In this document: positions 9,711-24,700 of the stretch, in pieces | Layout of the letters: each line of letters opens with the position of its first letter | Position numbering within the stretch: the first letter of the stretch is position 1 | Assembly (NCBI GenBank): GCA_037349105.1 | Contig: JAYJMM010000089.1 | Coordinates: forward strand, 62,001-126,000 | DNA from: Limnomonas spitsbergensis | Lineage: Eukaryota; Chlorophyta; Chlorophyceae; Chlamydomonadales | Reading direction: 5' to 3' | DNA length: 64,000 nt | Translations under genes and position numbers: made by a program | Notes under the pieces: generated by a model | Told to the model about the DNA's origin: nothing | The model's database searches: none | The model's input: the letters and a program-made list of their open reading frames with translations, nothing else

Positions 9711-12700
9711 CTGCAGAGCACTCTTGGCGGCCTCACCCCTGGGATCCTTGCGACCCTCCCGGGTGGAGTGTTTTTATCCTTTTAGGTCAAAACGCTGCTG
9801 GCACAAGTGCCTTCCATCCTCTCACCTCTCCCGGCCAGAGTGCCTTCCATCCTCCAGACCCTGGCAGCAGTACATTCCACACCCTCAGCCCTGGAAACGC
9901 CTCCCCCCTCCCCCCTCCCCCCTCCCCCCTCCCCCCCCCTGTCGTAATTACCTCCCAAATCCTCACCTGACTCGAGGTACCTCTGCGCCACCTCCATGCC
10001 CTGGGTCTGCAGCTGCAACACACATCGCACGGTGCGCTCACACGCCGCCTTGGTGGGACCTGGGAGAAAGAGTGTGTGGGGGTGTGTGTAGGGCAAGGAG
10101 GCAAGTGCAGAGATGGAATGGAGGAGGGGCTGCAGCTTACCCCCATGGTGCCCTTACAAGCCGCCTTCTGGAGCGTAGGGAGTATGAGGTGGGGATGGAG
10201 GTGCGACAGAGCAGAACAGAGTGAGGAATAATGGAACCCGCCGGTGCTCCCATTCAGCAGCCTCAATTTATCTCCATTGTTCTCCTTCCCCAGCCCCCAC
10301 GTCCCTGCACCCTCCCCATGTCCCTCCCTCCTGTGGTCCCTTCGAACAGCCTCCATCGCTCCCCCACTCCCGCTCCCCAGCCCCACATCCCCATTTTCCT
10401 GCTCCCCCCCCCCCCCTCTTTTGCCCCCCCATTGCAGAAGCACTCTCCCCTCTGCCCGCTCCCTACCCTCTCCCCCCTACCTTGTCCCCCCCATTACAGA
10501 AGCACTCTCCCCTCTGCCTGCTCCCTACCCTCTCCCCCCTACCTTGACCCCCCATTAGAGAAGCTCTCTCCCCTCGGCCCGCTCCCCCGCACCCCCCCCC
10601 CTCCCTCCTCTCCCTACCCCCCCTCCCTACCCCCCCCCCCCCCCCCCCCGTCCCCCTTTGCCCCCCTCACCTGTGGTCCCGTTGAGCAGCGAACACATGG
10701 ACGGCATGAGCGCAGGTAGGTGCGGCTCCAGGGCCGCCACGTCAGCGTCTGCCAACCGCTTAATTGACAACAGCGCCTGCTGCTGCACGCCGCTGGTTTG
10801 ATCCGGGCCCAACAAAGCGACCAGGATGGACACGCAGCCTGTACAGCAAGAAAGCAACGTCCAGGCATGCATGTCAGGAACTAAGAACACACTTACGGAA
10901 GAATATCGGGACTTTTTCGATACCAGTAAGTTCAAGAAAAATGTACCGCAAGAAAGCCACAGTGCATGCTCCCCATAGTTGGTTGGTTAGTTGTTTGGAA
11001 CACATGAACGACACACAGCAGATAATAAACCTCCACCCTGAACATGACTAGAATTGAAGAAATCCTCATCACTCCTTCATTTCCCACCCTGAACCTTCAC
11101 CCCCCCCCTCACCTGCCATCACCGACGGCTCCGCTGCCGCCAGCCTGGCCGCCGCACGTCCCGCCGGCACGCGTACCGACAGGTCCACGTCCTTGGCTGC
11201 CTTAGCCACCGCCTCGGCTGCCGGTTTGAGCAGCCCCGCGTCAGCCAGCAGGTGGCCGGCGCGCAGCGCAACAGTTGCCAGCAGCATCGCGGCCAATTGG
11301 CGCTCGGTGGCCTCAGTGCCCCGGGAGAGGGCACCCAGTGGGCCGGCCTGACAGGACATGGGGGGATAGGTGGGCCGGCCTGACAGGACATGGGGGGATA
11401 GGTGGACCGGCCTGACAGGACATGGGGGGATAGGTGGGTCGCTTTTGGGTGGGCGAGTGACAACGCGATGTTGCCGCTTCAGGGTTCTGCAGGAGGCCGG
11501 TGCATGCGCTGCAGCCGCCAGCAGCATTGTGAAGCATCTGGTGGCCTCAGTGTCCCAGGTGAGAGGACCCAATGTGGCATCCTGACAATTTAAGGGTTGT
11601 AGGATTTTAGGTAGCACGGTCGGGGGTTAAGGGGCAGGGAAGAGAGGAAGGAGGTGGGGTTAAGTGTCAAGGGTTTAGGGTTTGGTGCTTAGGGGGCATA
11701 GCTTAGGGTCGCAAGGGCAGAGGGGAAGAAGGGGTCTCCAGTGTGAGTCCTTCAATTCAATCATCATCTTAAAGACCTCTCCCTCATTTGGAATTACAGG
11801 GCGGGCTTGACCTGGGAGGGTAAATAGGAAGTTGGAAAGCTGGTGACGATGTCTTGTTCTTGAAAGAATCGTTCCAGTTGATTTCAAGGCTTGTTTGATA
11901 TTGCTGCTGTTACAATTGGGGTCTAGGAGCATGCCCAGTAATTGGGGTCTAGGAGCATGCCCAGTAATTGGGGTCAAGGAGCATGCCCAGTAATTGGGGT
12001 CTAGGAGCATGCCCAGTAATTGGGGTCTAGGAGCATGCCCAGTAATTGGGGTCTAGGAGCATGCCCAGTAATTGGGGTCTAGGAGCATGCCCAGGAGCAT
12101 GCCCTTTCGGGATGTCCTGAGTGTGGAGGGTTGTGGGTGAAGGGTCTGCCCACTTTCGATCCCTTACCTTGCACAATCAATGCTTGGTGATGGGGTGACC
12201 AACCCTCACACAACCAGAACCCTGTCCCTTTGGGGTCTAGGTGGTTGCTTCAACTTCTAAAGACAGCCCCTGCCGACTCAGCACACACACACAGATGGGG
12301 CAGTCATCTCCAGGCCTGCATTGACCGGCCTACAGCCTGTGGCTCACAGCAGCAAGGAATGCTGAAAAAGTCATAATGTAGCTGAAGTGGGCCATGATGT
12401 AGCTGAAGTGGGTCATGATGTAGCTTAAGTGGGCCATGTTGTAGCTGAAGTGGGTCATGAAGTAGCTGAAGTGGGCCATGATGTAGCTGAAGTGTGGCCA
12501 ACACATGCACACTAAATACGCGGCGTTCCCCTCACCTGCATGGTGAGTGCCAGCTGCTCCGCGCCGCAGACGCTCGCGTGCGCCCCCAGGCACGTCGCCA
12601 GCGCCACGCGCATCTCCGCACACTCGTCCTCGTCGCCGCTGCCGCGGCCGACCACGCGCAGCATGTCTCGCAGTTGGTCGCCGACCGCGGCCGCAACCGG

Positions 12701-15700
12701 CGCTGAGACGCGGTCGCCGCTTGCCAGCAGCAGCCCGCGCAGAGCACATAGGAACGAGCCGCGCACCTGGCATGCGGTACAGTGGTACACATGAGGCGGG
12801 CGGTACAGCGGTACATGTGACTATGTGAGGTGGCGGTACACATGCACTCCCTGTTCTTGCCGACCTATGCAGCCGACAAACATTTGATCAATAATCCTCT
12901 CCGAGACAGCTTGACCAGGCAATACATACAGGACTTCAGGACCCCTCACAGGCAGGCGTTACACCAATTTTTTTGTGACTTACCCCTGGCTCTGCAGTAC
13001 GCGCGCTGCTGGCCAGATCTGTGGCCAGCTGATCCACACGCACGCTCATGCGGGACAGGTCGCCCAGATCTGCCGCGGCGCGGCTCCGGACCTGATGGGA
13101 TGCAAGGGCATGGGAAAGAGTGTCAGGTGTGACCGGGAGTGCTGAAAGTTGTGGCTATTAATTAGAATTTTAGAGACGCAAGGAGCCATGTCAGGCACGA
13201 CCAGATGTGTGGTTCGTACCAATTTGTTCACACTTCTCCTCAGATCTAATGAACATGCAGCCAACAAGATTTGAATGGCTCGGAGTTCCTTTGATCCAAT
13301 GATCGTTCCATCACCAAGACTTGCAAGGTGAATAGATCTCAACAGATCCAAGGACTATGGACAGCTGGATCTAACACGTTCATACCATATCCACTGATTA
13401 CATAACCAGCGCGATGTAAGAGATTACACGGCTCGCTGAATCCAGGGATCACACCTCCAGCTAGATCTGAGAGTATTTCACACTTCCAACTAGATCTGAG
13501 AGGATAACACACCTCCAGCTACGTCTGAGAAGTTTTCACACCTCCAGCTAGATCTGAAAGGATTTCACACCTCCAGCTAGATCTGAGAAGATTTCACACC
13601 TCCAACTAGATCTGAGAGGATTTCACACCTCCAGCTAGATCTGAGAGGATTTCACACCACCAGCTAGATGTGTCAGGGTTTCATACCACCAACTAGATCT
13701 GACAGGTTTTCATACCACCAGCTAGATCTGATAGGTTTTCATACCACCAGCTAGAACTGAGAGGTCTAATGTTACCTCCAGGAGATAAACACCTCTTGCC
13801 ATATCTTAGCACCAAGCAGGCAGCTCAATCCGGGAGATTCACACCCCCCACCAGATTGAAGGACCAGGCTTCATTTTAGAGGTTCATACCTTCCTAGATA
13901 GACCCATGGATCACATATTACGCTGGATCTGAGATCACACCACTCACTAGATCTGAGGGGTCGTTGAGGCACTTGAGGAACGTGGTTTGTAGCTGCGGTA
14001 CGAAGGGCTTGAGCCCCGCGCCCGCCTTGGTGATGAGCAGGCCTAGGGTCATGAGGATGGCCGCCTTGACCTGATGAGGATAAGGTTTGGGGTTCAGAGT
14101 TCGAAAATCAGGGTTTAAGGGATGAAGGTTGAGGGTTCCAGGTTGTGATACGAAAGGCTTGATCCCCGTGCCGGCCTTTGTGATGACCAGACCCAGATTC
14201 ATGAGATGGCCGCCTTAACCTATTCAGGAGAGACTCCAGGGTTCTGGGTGACAAATAGAATTTCAACAGGGGGGGGGGTCATGGTGGCAGCTTCACCCTT
14301 CGACCCTCTACAGTTGAAGTATGCAGTATGAGCAGAACGGTTTAATCACCAGCGGGGAGGGCCACACCGACCAGGGGCGGGGTGATTCAAAGGGCTTGAT
14401 CTCATAGCCACCGTCTGGCTTCATAACCGCTGCTGGAGTCAGCTCGGGCGTACAGCTGTTACACCCACCACACTTCAACCAATGCCACACTCACTGATGA
14501 AGGGAACCTGTCCATTATGATGCGGATCAGTGGGCCAGTAATGGTGTCCCCCAAACTTAAACCAAACGGGTGCCTCACACTTCTGCTTCTACCCTAACCC
14601 ACACTTCTACCACACCCCACACTTCTACCACACCCCACACTTCAACCGAGTCCACGCTCACTGATGAAGGAAACCTGTCTCCGATGATGCGAATGAGTGG
14701 GCCCGTGATGGTGACCACAAAGGGGCGCAGCGCCTCGTCTCCAGTCACCAGCACTAGCTCGCCCAGACCCTCGGCGGCCATCTCCCGGACGTCGTTGCTC
14801 GAGCCCTGAGACAGACAGGAGCGGGGAGGGGAAAGAGAGCTGGAGCAACGGCAGGTACACTGGTAAGGGACTAACAAGGACATCCCCTTGCCACGGACAT
14901 CCCCTTGCCACGGAATCTCACTCTCTATATACTACCTAACTATACGACAACCACGCACTCTCCACTACTTCACATGCTAGTATAACAAAGATCAACTTCC
15001 AGACTACTCAAAGGAACCTCGTTGATCCCGAGTCCAAGACAGTCGAGGCGGGACAGGACAGGAATATGTAGTACTGTATATTTGATTTGCCTGGCCTGCA
15101 GTACAAATACGTCGTACCTTGAATGCTGCCTGCACTGCAAAATGACGAATAAACTCATATTGCTGAATTGACATGTCAATTATCAATCTTGAGCATTTTA
15201 ATACAACCCTCCACCCCAACAACGCCAATTTGTAGGGAAGGGAAAGCACGTTCAATTCAAGCAACGACAGAGCTCTGTCCTGGCACGGAATTGCGGCGTT
15301 CTCTTGCCACCTACCGCAACTGAAACAACAACACAAGTTTAATCTGAACATGTCCAACTAATTTGTCTACACATTAACGTTCCAGCTGGTCCCACCTGCA
15401 GCACTCCTGCCAGGTAGATGGGCAGCACAGGCGCCAACGCCTTGGGCAGGCAGAAGCCAGCCACCACCAGAGGCAGCACCGGAGGCGCGGGCTTGCCCGC
15501 CGCCGCCGCAGCCACCACGGCGTTGCGCCGCTTGCGCTTCTCCTTCTCCAGCGCGCTCGCGACGGCGTCCTTGAGCGGCCGCACGTACAGCGGGTGGTCC
15601 TCCTTGGGGATGGAATTGGCCAGAGACTCCATGGCCTTCCAAAGAGCCTGTTGCGACGCAGCAGGGTTGGGAGGCTCGGGGTTTGGAGGCTCAGGGTTTT

Positions 15701-18700
15701 GAATTTTTAGGGTTTGTTAGCGCTCAAGTTTTAAATTCTTAGGGTTTCATGGTTCTCACGTTTTGAGTTCCCAAAGAGCCTGGGGGCACACATCAGGTTT
15801 GGAAGCTCAGGGTTTGAATTATAAGGGTTTGTAGGCTCTCAGATTCGAATTCACAACAGCATCGACAGCTCGTTGTTTGAACTCCCAGGGTTTGCGGGCT
15901 CGGGTTTGAATTTCCAGGGTTTGTAGGCCCAGTGTTTGAATTCCCAGGTTTTGCGGGCTCGGGTTTGAATTTCCAGGGTTTGTAGGCTCATCGTTTGAAT
16001 TCCCAGTGCTTGCGGGCTCGGGTTTGAATTTCCAGGGTTTGCCGGCACAGGTCTAAATTCCCAGGGTTTGTAGGCTCGGCTTTGAACTCCAAGGGTTTGG
16101 CAGCTCTGGTTTTGAATTCCCAGGGTTTGCAGGCTCAGCATTTGATTCCCTGCCACCTCACCAGAAGCACCTCCCCCCCGCCCCCTCACCTGCAGGGTCC
16201 CCGGGTCTACTTCGCCCAGCAGCGCCACCACAGAGTCCAGCAGCAGCGGCAGGTGCTCCTGGTAGTCCAACTGATACAGGGGGAGGAGGAAGCAAGAGGA
16301 GGGGTAATCAACAGGGTGGGGGGGGGTAACACTCAGCAGGGGGGAGGAGGAAGCAAGAGGAGGGGTAATCAACAGGGTGGGGGGGGGTAACACTCAGCAG
16401 GGGGGAGGAGGAAGCAAGAGGAGGGGTAATCAACAGGGTGGGGGGGGGGTAACACTCAGCGGGGGGGAGGAGGAAGCAAGAGGAGGGGTAATCAACAGGG
16501 TGGGGGGGGGTAACACTCAGCAGGGGGGAGGAGGAAGCAAGAGGAGGGGTAATCAACAGGGTGGGGGGGGGTAACACTCAGCGGGGGGGAGGAGGAAGCA
16601 AGAGGAGGGGTAATCAACAGGGTGGGGGGGGGTAACACTCAGCAGGGGGCAGGAGGAAGCAAGAGGAGGGGTAATCAACAGGGTGGGGGGGGGGTAACAC
16701 TCAGCAGGGGGGAGGAGGAAGCAAGAGGAGGGGTAATCAACAGGGTGGGGGGGGGTAACACTCAGCAGGGGGGAGGAGGAAGCAAGAGGAGGGGTAATCA
16801 ACAGGGTGGGGGGGGGGTAACACTCAGCGGGGGGGAGGAGGAAGCAAGAGGAGGGGTAATCAACAGGGTGGGGGGGGGTAACACTCAGCAGGGAGGAGGA
16901 GGAAGCAAGAGGAGGGGTAATCAACAGGGTGGGGGGGGGTAACACTCAGCAGGGGGGAGGAGGAAGCAAGAGGAGGGGTAATCAACAGGGTGGGGGGGGG
17001 TAACACTCAGCAGGGGGGAGGAGGAAGCAAGAGGAGGGGTAATCAACAGGGTGGGGAGGGGTAACACTCAGCAGGCGGGAGGAGGAAGCAAGAGGAGGGG
17101 TAATCAACAGGGTGGGGGGGGGTAACACTCAGCGGGGGGGAGGAGGAAGCAAGAGGAGGGGTAATCAACAGGGTGGGGGGGGGGGGGTAACACTCAGCAG
17201 GGGGGAGGAGGAAGCAAGAGGAGGGGTAATCAACAGGGTGGGGAGGGGTAACACTCAGCAGGCGGGAGGAGGAAGCAAGAGGAGGGGTAATCAACAGGGT
17301 GGGGGGGGGTAACACTCAGCAGGGGGGAGGAGGAAGCAAGAGGAGGGGTAATCAACAGGGTGGGGGGGGGTAACACTCAGCGGGGGGGAGGAGGAAGCAA
17401 GAGGAGGGGTAATCAACAGGGTGGGGGGGGGTAACACTCAGCAGGGGGGAGGAGGAAGCAAGAGGAGGGGTAATCAACAGGGTGGGGGGGGGTAACACTC
17501 AGCGGGGGGGAGGAGGAAGCAAGAGGAGGGGTAATCAACAGGGTGGGGGGGGGTAACACTCAGCGGGGGGGAGGAGGAAGCAAGAGGAGGGGTAATCAAC
17601 AGGGTGGGGGGGGGTAACACTCAGCGGGGGGGAGGAGGAAGCAAGAGGAGGGGTAATCAACAGGGTGGGGGGGGGGGGGTAATACTCAGCAGGGGGGAGG
17701 AGGAAGCAAGAGGAGGGGTAATCAACAGGGTGGGGGGGGGGGGGGTAACACTCAGCGGGGGGGAGGAGGAAGCAAGAGGAGGGGTAATCAACAGGGTGGG
17801 GGGGGGTAACACTCAGCGGGGGGGAGGAGGAAGCAAGAGGAGGGGTAATCAACAGGGTGGGGGGGGGTAACACTCAGCAGGGGGGAGGAGGAAGCAAGAG
17901 GAGGGGTAATCAACAGGGTGGGGGGAGGTAACACTCAGCAGGGGGGAGGAGGAAGCAAGAGGAGGGGTAATCAACAGGGTGGGGGGGGGTAACACTCAGC
18001 GGGGGGGAGGAGGAAGCAAGAGGAGGGGTAATCAACAGGGTGGGGGGGGGTAACACTCAGCAGGGGGGAGGAGGAAGCAAGAGGAGGGGTAATCAACAGG
18101 GTGGGGGGGGGTAACACTCAGCGGGGGGGAGGAGGAAGCAAGAGGAGGGGTAATCAACAGGGTGGGGGGGGGTAACACTCAGCAGGGGGGAGGAGGAAGC
18201 AAGAGGAGGGGTAATCAACAGGGTGGGGGGGGGGTAACACTCAGCGGGGGGAGGAGGAAGCAAGAGGAGGGGTAATCAACAGGGTGGGGGGGGGTAACAC
18301 TCAGCGGGGGGGAGGAGGAAGCAAGAGGAGGGGTAATCAACAGGGTGGGGGGGGGGTAACACTCAGCGGGGGGGAGGAGGAAGCAAGAGGAGGGGTAATC
18401 AACAGGGTGGGGGGGGGGGGGGGTAACACTCAGCAGGGGGGAGGAGGAAGCAAGAGGAGGGGTAATCAACAGGGTGGGGGGGGGTAACACTCAGCGGGGG
18501 GGAGGAGGAAGCAAGAGGAGGGGTAATCAACAGGGTGGGGGGGGGTAACACTCAGCGGGGGGGAGGAGGAAGCAAGAGGAGGGGTAATCAACAGGGTGGG
18601 GGGGGGTAACACTCAGCGGGGGGGAGGAGGAAGCAAGAGGAGGGGTAATCAACAGGGTGGGGGGGGGGGGTAACACTCAGCAGGGGGGAGGAGGAAGCAA

Positions 18701-21700
18701 GAGGAGGGGTAATCAACAGGGTGGGGGGGGGGGGTAACACTCAGCGGGGGGGAGGAGGAAGCAAGAGGAGGGGTAATCAACAGGGTGGGGGGGGGTAACA
18801 CTCAGCGGGGGGGAGGAGGAAGCAAGAGGAGGGGTAATCAACAGGGTGGGGGGGGGTAACACTCAGCAGGGGGGAGGAGGAAGCAAGAGGAGGGGTAATC
18901 AACAGGGTGGGGGAGGTAACACTCAGCAGGGGGGAGGAGGAAGCAAGAGGAGGGGTAATCAACAGGGTGGGGGGGGGTAACACTCAGCGGGGGGGAGGAG
19001 GAAGCAAGAGGAGGGGTAATCAACAGGGTGGGGGGGGGTAACACTCAGCAGGGGGGAGGAGGAAGCAAGAGGAGGGGTAATCAACAGGGTGGGGGGGGGT
19101 AACACTCAGCGGGGGGGAGGAGGAAGCAAGAGGAGGGGTAATCAACAGGGTGGGGGGGGGTAACACTCAGCAGGGGGGAGGAGGAAGCAAGAGGAGGGGT
19201 AATCAACAGGGTGGGGGGGGGGTAACACTCAGCGGGGGGGAGGAGGAAGCAAGAGGAGGGGTAATCAACAGGGTGGGGGGGGGTAACACTCAGCGGGGGG
19301 GAGGAGGAAGCAAGAGGAGGGGTAATCAACAGGGTGGGGGGGGGGGTAACACTCAGCGGGGGGGAGGAGGAAGCAAGAGGAGGGGTAATCAACAGGGTGG
19401 GGGGGGGGGGGTAACACTCAGCAGGGGGGAGGAGGAAGCAAGAGGAGGGGTAATCAACAGGGTGGGGGGGGGGGTAACACTCAGCGGGGGGGAGGAGGAA
19501 GCAAGAGGAGGGGTAATCAACAGGGTGGGGGGGGGGTAACACTCAGCGGGGGGGAGGAGGAAGCAAGAGGAGGGGTAATCAACAGGGTGGGGGGGGGTAA
19601 CACTCAGCAGGGGGAGGAGGAAGCAAGAGGAGGGGTAATCAACAGGGTGGGGGGAGGTAACACTCAGCAGGGGGAGGAGGAAGCAAGAGGAGGGGTAATC
19701 AACAGGGTGGGGGGGGGTAACACTCAGCGGGGGGGAGGAGGAAGCAAGAGGAGGGGTAATCAACAGGGTGGGGGGGGGTAACACTCAGCAGGGGGGAGGA
19801 GGAAGCAAGAGGAGGGGTAATCAACAGGGTGGGGGGGGGTAACACTCAGCGGGGGGGAGGAGGAAGCAAGAGGAGGGGTAATCAACAGGGTGGGGGGGGG
19901 TAACACTCAGCGGGGGGGAGGAGGAAGCAAGAGGAGGGGTAATCAACAGGGTGGGGGGGGGGGTAACACTCAGCGGGGGGGAGGAGGAAGCAAGAGGAGG
20001 GGTAATCAACAGGGTGGGGGGGGGGTGGTAACACTCAGCAGGGGGGAGGAGGAAGCAAGAGGAGGGGTAATCAACAGGGTGGGGGGGGGGGGTAACACTC
20101 AGCGGGGGGAGGAGGAAGCAAGAGGAGGGGTAATCAACAGGGTGGGGGGGGGTAACACTCAGCGGGGGGGAGGAGGAAGCAAGAGGAGGGGTAATCAACA
20201 GGGTGGGGGGGGGTAACACTCAGCAGGGGGGAGGAGGAAGCAAGAGGAGGGGTAATCAACAGGGTGGGGGGGGGTAACACTCAGCGGGGGGAGGAGGAAG
20301 CAAGAGGAGGGGTAATCAACAGGGTGGGGGGGGGTAACACTCAGCGGGGGGGAGGAGGAAGCAAGAGGAGGGGTAATCAACAGGGTGGGGGGGGGTAACA
20401 CTCAGCAGGGGGGAGGAGGAAGCAAGAGGAGGGGTAATCAACAGGGTGGGGGGGAGGTAACACTCAGCAGGGGGGAGGAGGAAGCAAGAGGAGGGGTAAT
20501 CAACAGGGTGGGGGGGGGTAACACTCAGCGGGGGGGAGGAGGAAGCAAGAGGAGGGGTAATCAACAGGGTGGGGGGGGGTAACACTCAGCAGGGGGGAGG
20601 AGGAAGCAAGAGGAGGGGTAATCAACAGGGTGGGGGGGGGTAACACTCAGCGGGGGGGAGGAGGAAGCAAGAGGAGGGGTAATCAACAGGGTGGGGGGGG
20701 GTAACACTCAGCAGGGGGGAGGAGGAAGCAAGAGGAGGGGTAATCAACAGGGTGGGGGGGGGTAACACTCAGCGGGGGGGAGGAGGAAGCAAGAGGAGGG
20801 GTAATCAACAGGGTGGGGGGGGGTAACACTCAGCGGGGGGGAGGAGGAAGCAAGAGGAGGGGTAATCAACAGGGTGGGGGGGGGGTAACACTCAGCGGGG
20901 GGGAGGAGGAAGCAAGAGGAGGGGTAATCAACAGGGTGGGGGGGGGGGGGTAACACTCAGCAGGGGGGAGGAGGAAGCAAGAGGAGGGGTAATCAACAGG
21001 GTGGGGGGGGGGGTAACACTCAGCGGGGGGGAGGAGGAAGCAAGAGGAGGGGTAATCAACAGGGTGGGGGGGGGTAACACTCAGCGGGGGGGAGGAGGAA
21101 GCAAGAGGAGGGGTAATCAACAGGGTGGGGGGGGGGTAACACTCAGCAGGGGGGAGGAGGAAGCAAGAGGAGGGGTAATCAACAGGGTGGGGGGAGGTAA
21201 CACTCAGCAGGGGGGAGGAGGAAGCAAGAGGAGGGGTAATCAACAGGGTGGGGGGGGGTAACACTCAGCGGGGGGGAGGAGGAAGCAAGAGGAGGGGTAA
21301 TCAACAGGGTGGGGGGGGTAACACTCAGCAGGGGGGAGGAGGAAGCAAGAGGAGGGGTAATCAACAGGGTGGGGGGGGGGGGTAACACTCAGCAGGGGGG
21401 AGGAGGAAGCAAGAGGAGGGGTAATCAACAGGGTGGGGGGAGGTAACACTCAGCAGGGGGGAGGAGGAAGCAAGAGGAGGGGTAATCAACAGGGTGGGGG
21501 GGGGGGGGGTAACACTCAGCGGGGGGGAGGAGGAAGCAAGAGGAGGGGTAATCAACAGGGTGGGGGGGGGTAACACTCAGCGGGGGGGAGGAGGAAGCAA
21601 GAGGAGGGGTAATCAAACAGGGTGGGGGGGGGTAACACTCAGCAGGGGGGAGGAGGAAGCAAGAGGAGGGGTAATCAACAGGGTGGGGGGGGGGTAACAC

Positions 21701-24700
21701 TCAGCAGGGGGGAGGAGGAAGCAAGAGGAGGGGTAATCAACAGGGTGGGGGGGGGTAACACTCAGCGGGGGGGAGGAGGAAGCAAGAGGAGGGGTAATCA
21801 ACAGGGTGGGGGGGGGGGGTAACACTCAGCGGGGGGGAGGAGGAAGCGAGAGGAGGGGTAATCAACAGGGTGGGGGGGGGGGGTAACACTCAGCGGGGGG
21901 GAGGAGGAAGCGAGAGGAGGGGTAATCAACAGGGTGGGGGGGGGGGTAACACTCAGCGGGGGGGAGGAGGAAGCAAGAGGAGGGGTAATCAACAGGGTGG
22001 GGGGGGGTAACACTCAGCGGGGGGGAGGAGGAAGCAAGAGGAGGGGTAATCAACAGGGTGGGGGGGGGGTAACACTCAGCGGGGGGGAGGAGGAAGCAAG
22101 AGGAGGGGTAATCAACAGGGTGGGGGGGGGGTAACACTCAGCGGGGGGGAGGAGGAAGCAAGAGGAGGGGTAATCAACAGGGTGGGGGGGGGGGGGTAAC
22201 ACTCAGCAGGGGGGAGGAGGAAGCAAGAGGAGGGGTAATCAACAGGGTGGGGGGGGGGGGGTAACACTCAGCAGGGGGGAGGAGGAAGCAAGAGGAGGGC
22301 TAATCAACAGGGTGGGGGGGGGGTAACACTCAGCGGGGGGGAGGAGGAAGCGAGAGGAGGGGTAATCAACAGGAGGGATGAAAGGGGGGGGGGGATGGAC
22401 AATCAACAGGGAAGTAGGGAGGATTTTTTCGATTCAGGGTACGGTTTCAATCAGCCGCCAATTGCGTGCGCAGGTGTGGGCTGCGAAGTGTGCAATCACA
22501 TTTTTTGTCCACGTGCAGTACCGGAGGTGGTCGAAAAGTCCAGTACTTTCCACCAGAGCTTTCAAGCTATTCAATAAGTTAGAAACAAGCTTCCAACAGC
22601 GTTTATAGAACCTGCCCATTCCTGTCAATTTCAGTCTAGTACAAAGTGTGCAATGCCCTCCTAGGGTTCAGGGCTTCCGGTCCAGGGTTTAACGACCTGC
22701 TGATCCCTGCTGATTTGGCCCAGGGTCCAGTCCAAGGTTTAACGACCTGCTGATCCCTGCTGATTTGGTCCAGGGTTCAGTCCAGGGTTTAATGACCTGC
22801 TGATCCCTGCTGATTTGGTCCAGGGTTCAGTCCAAGGTTTAATGACCTGCTGATCCCTGCTGATTTGGCCCAGGGTTCAGTCCAAGGTTTAACAACCTGC
22901 TGATCCCTGCTGATTTGGCCCAGGGTTCAGTCCAAGGTTTAATGACCTGCTGATCCCTGCTGATTTGGTCCAGGGTCCAGTCCAAGGTTTAATGACATGC
23001 TGATCCCTGCTGATTTGGCCCAGGGTTCAGTCTAGGGTTTAACTACTTGCTGATCCCTGCTAATTTGGTCCAGGGTTCAGTCCAGGGTTTAATGACCTGC
23101 TGATCCCTGCTGATTTGGTCCAGGGTTCAGTCTAGGGTTTAACTACTTGCTGATCCCTGCTAATTTGGTCCAAGGTTCAGTCCAGGGTTTAATGACCTGC
23201 TGATCCCTGCTGATTTGGTCCAGGGTTCAGTCCAAGGTTTAACGACCTGCTGATCCCTGCTGATTTGGTCCAGGGTTCAGTCCAGGGTTTAATGACCTGC
23301 TGATCCCTGCTGATTTGGTCCAGGGTTCAGTCCAAGGTTTAATGACCTGCTGATCCCTGCTGATTTGGTCCAGGGTTCAGTCCAGGGTTTAATGACCTGC
23401 TGATCCCTGCTGATTTGGTCCAGGGTTCAGTCCAGGGTTTAATGACCTGCTGATCCCTGCTGATTTGGTCCAGGGTTCAGTCCAAGGTTTAATGACCTGC
23501 TGATCCCTGCTGATTTGGCCCAGGGTTCAGTCCAAGGTTTAACAACCTGCTGATCCCTGCTGATTTGGCCCAGGGTTCAGTCCAAGGTTTAATGACCTGC
23601 TGATCCCTGCTGATTTGGCCCAGGGTTCAGTCTAGGGTTTAACTACTTGCTGATCCCTGCTAATTTGGTCCAGGGTTCAGTCCAGGGTTTAATGACCTGC
23701 TGATCCCTGCTGATTTGGTCCAGGGTTCAGTCTAGGGTTTAACTACTTGCTGATCCCTGCTAATTTGGTCCAAGGTTCAGTCCAGGGTTTAATGACCTGC
23801 TGATCCCTGCTGATTTGGTCCAGGGTTCAGTCCAAGGTGTAACGACCTGCTGATCCCTGCTGATTTGGTCCAGGGTTCAGTCCAGGGTTTAATGACCTGC
23901 TGATCCCTGCTAATTTGGTCCAAGGTTCAGTCCAGGGTTTAATGACCTGCTGATCCCTGCTGATTTGGTCCAGGGTCCAGTCCAAGGTTTAACGACCTGC
24001 TGATCCCTGCTGATTTGGTCCAGGGTTCAGTCCAGGGTTTAATGACCTGCTGATCCCTGCTGATTTGGTCCAGGGTTCAGTCCAGGGTTTAACGACCTGC
24101 TGATCCCTGCTGATTTGGTCCAGGGTTCAGTCCAGGGTTTAATGACCTGCTGATCCCTGCTGATTTGGTCCAGGGTTCAGTCTAGGGTTTAACTACTTGC
24201 TGATCCCTGCTAATTTGGTCCAAGGTTCAGTCCAGGGTTTAATGACCTGCTGATCCCTGCTGATTTGGTCCAGGGTTCAGTCCAGGGTTTAATGACCTGC
24301 TGATCCCTGCTGATTTGGTCCAGGGTCCAGTCCAAGGTTTAATGACCTGCTGATCCCTGCTGATTTGGTCCAGGGTCCAGTCCAAGGTTAAATGACCTGC
24401 TGATCCCTGCTGACTTGGTCCAGGGTTCAGTCTAGGGATTAATGACCTGCTGATCCCTGCTGATTTGGTCCAGGGTTCAGTCCAGGGTTTAATGACCTGC
24501 TGATCCCTGCTGATTTGGTCCAGGGTTCAGTCCAGGGTTTAACGACCTGCTGATCCCTGCTGATTTGGTCCAGGGTTCAGTCCAGGGTTTAATGACCTGC
24601 TGATCCCTGCTGATTTGGTCCAGGGTTCAGTCCAGAGTTTAATGAACTGTGCTGATCCTTGCTGATTAGGGTGCAGGGTTCAGTCCAAGGTTTAATGACC

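Noticed and set aside
16308..22137. Dozens of Gly/Arg-rich and Pro/Leu/Ser-rich frames of 60-150 codons
   Set aside because: Products of the 61-bp intronic minisatellite; frames break wherever the G-run length changes.
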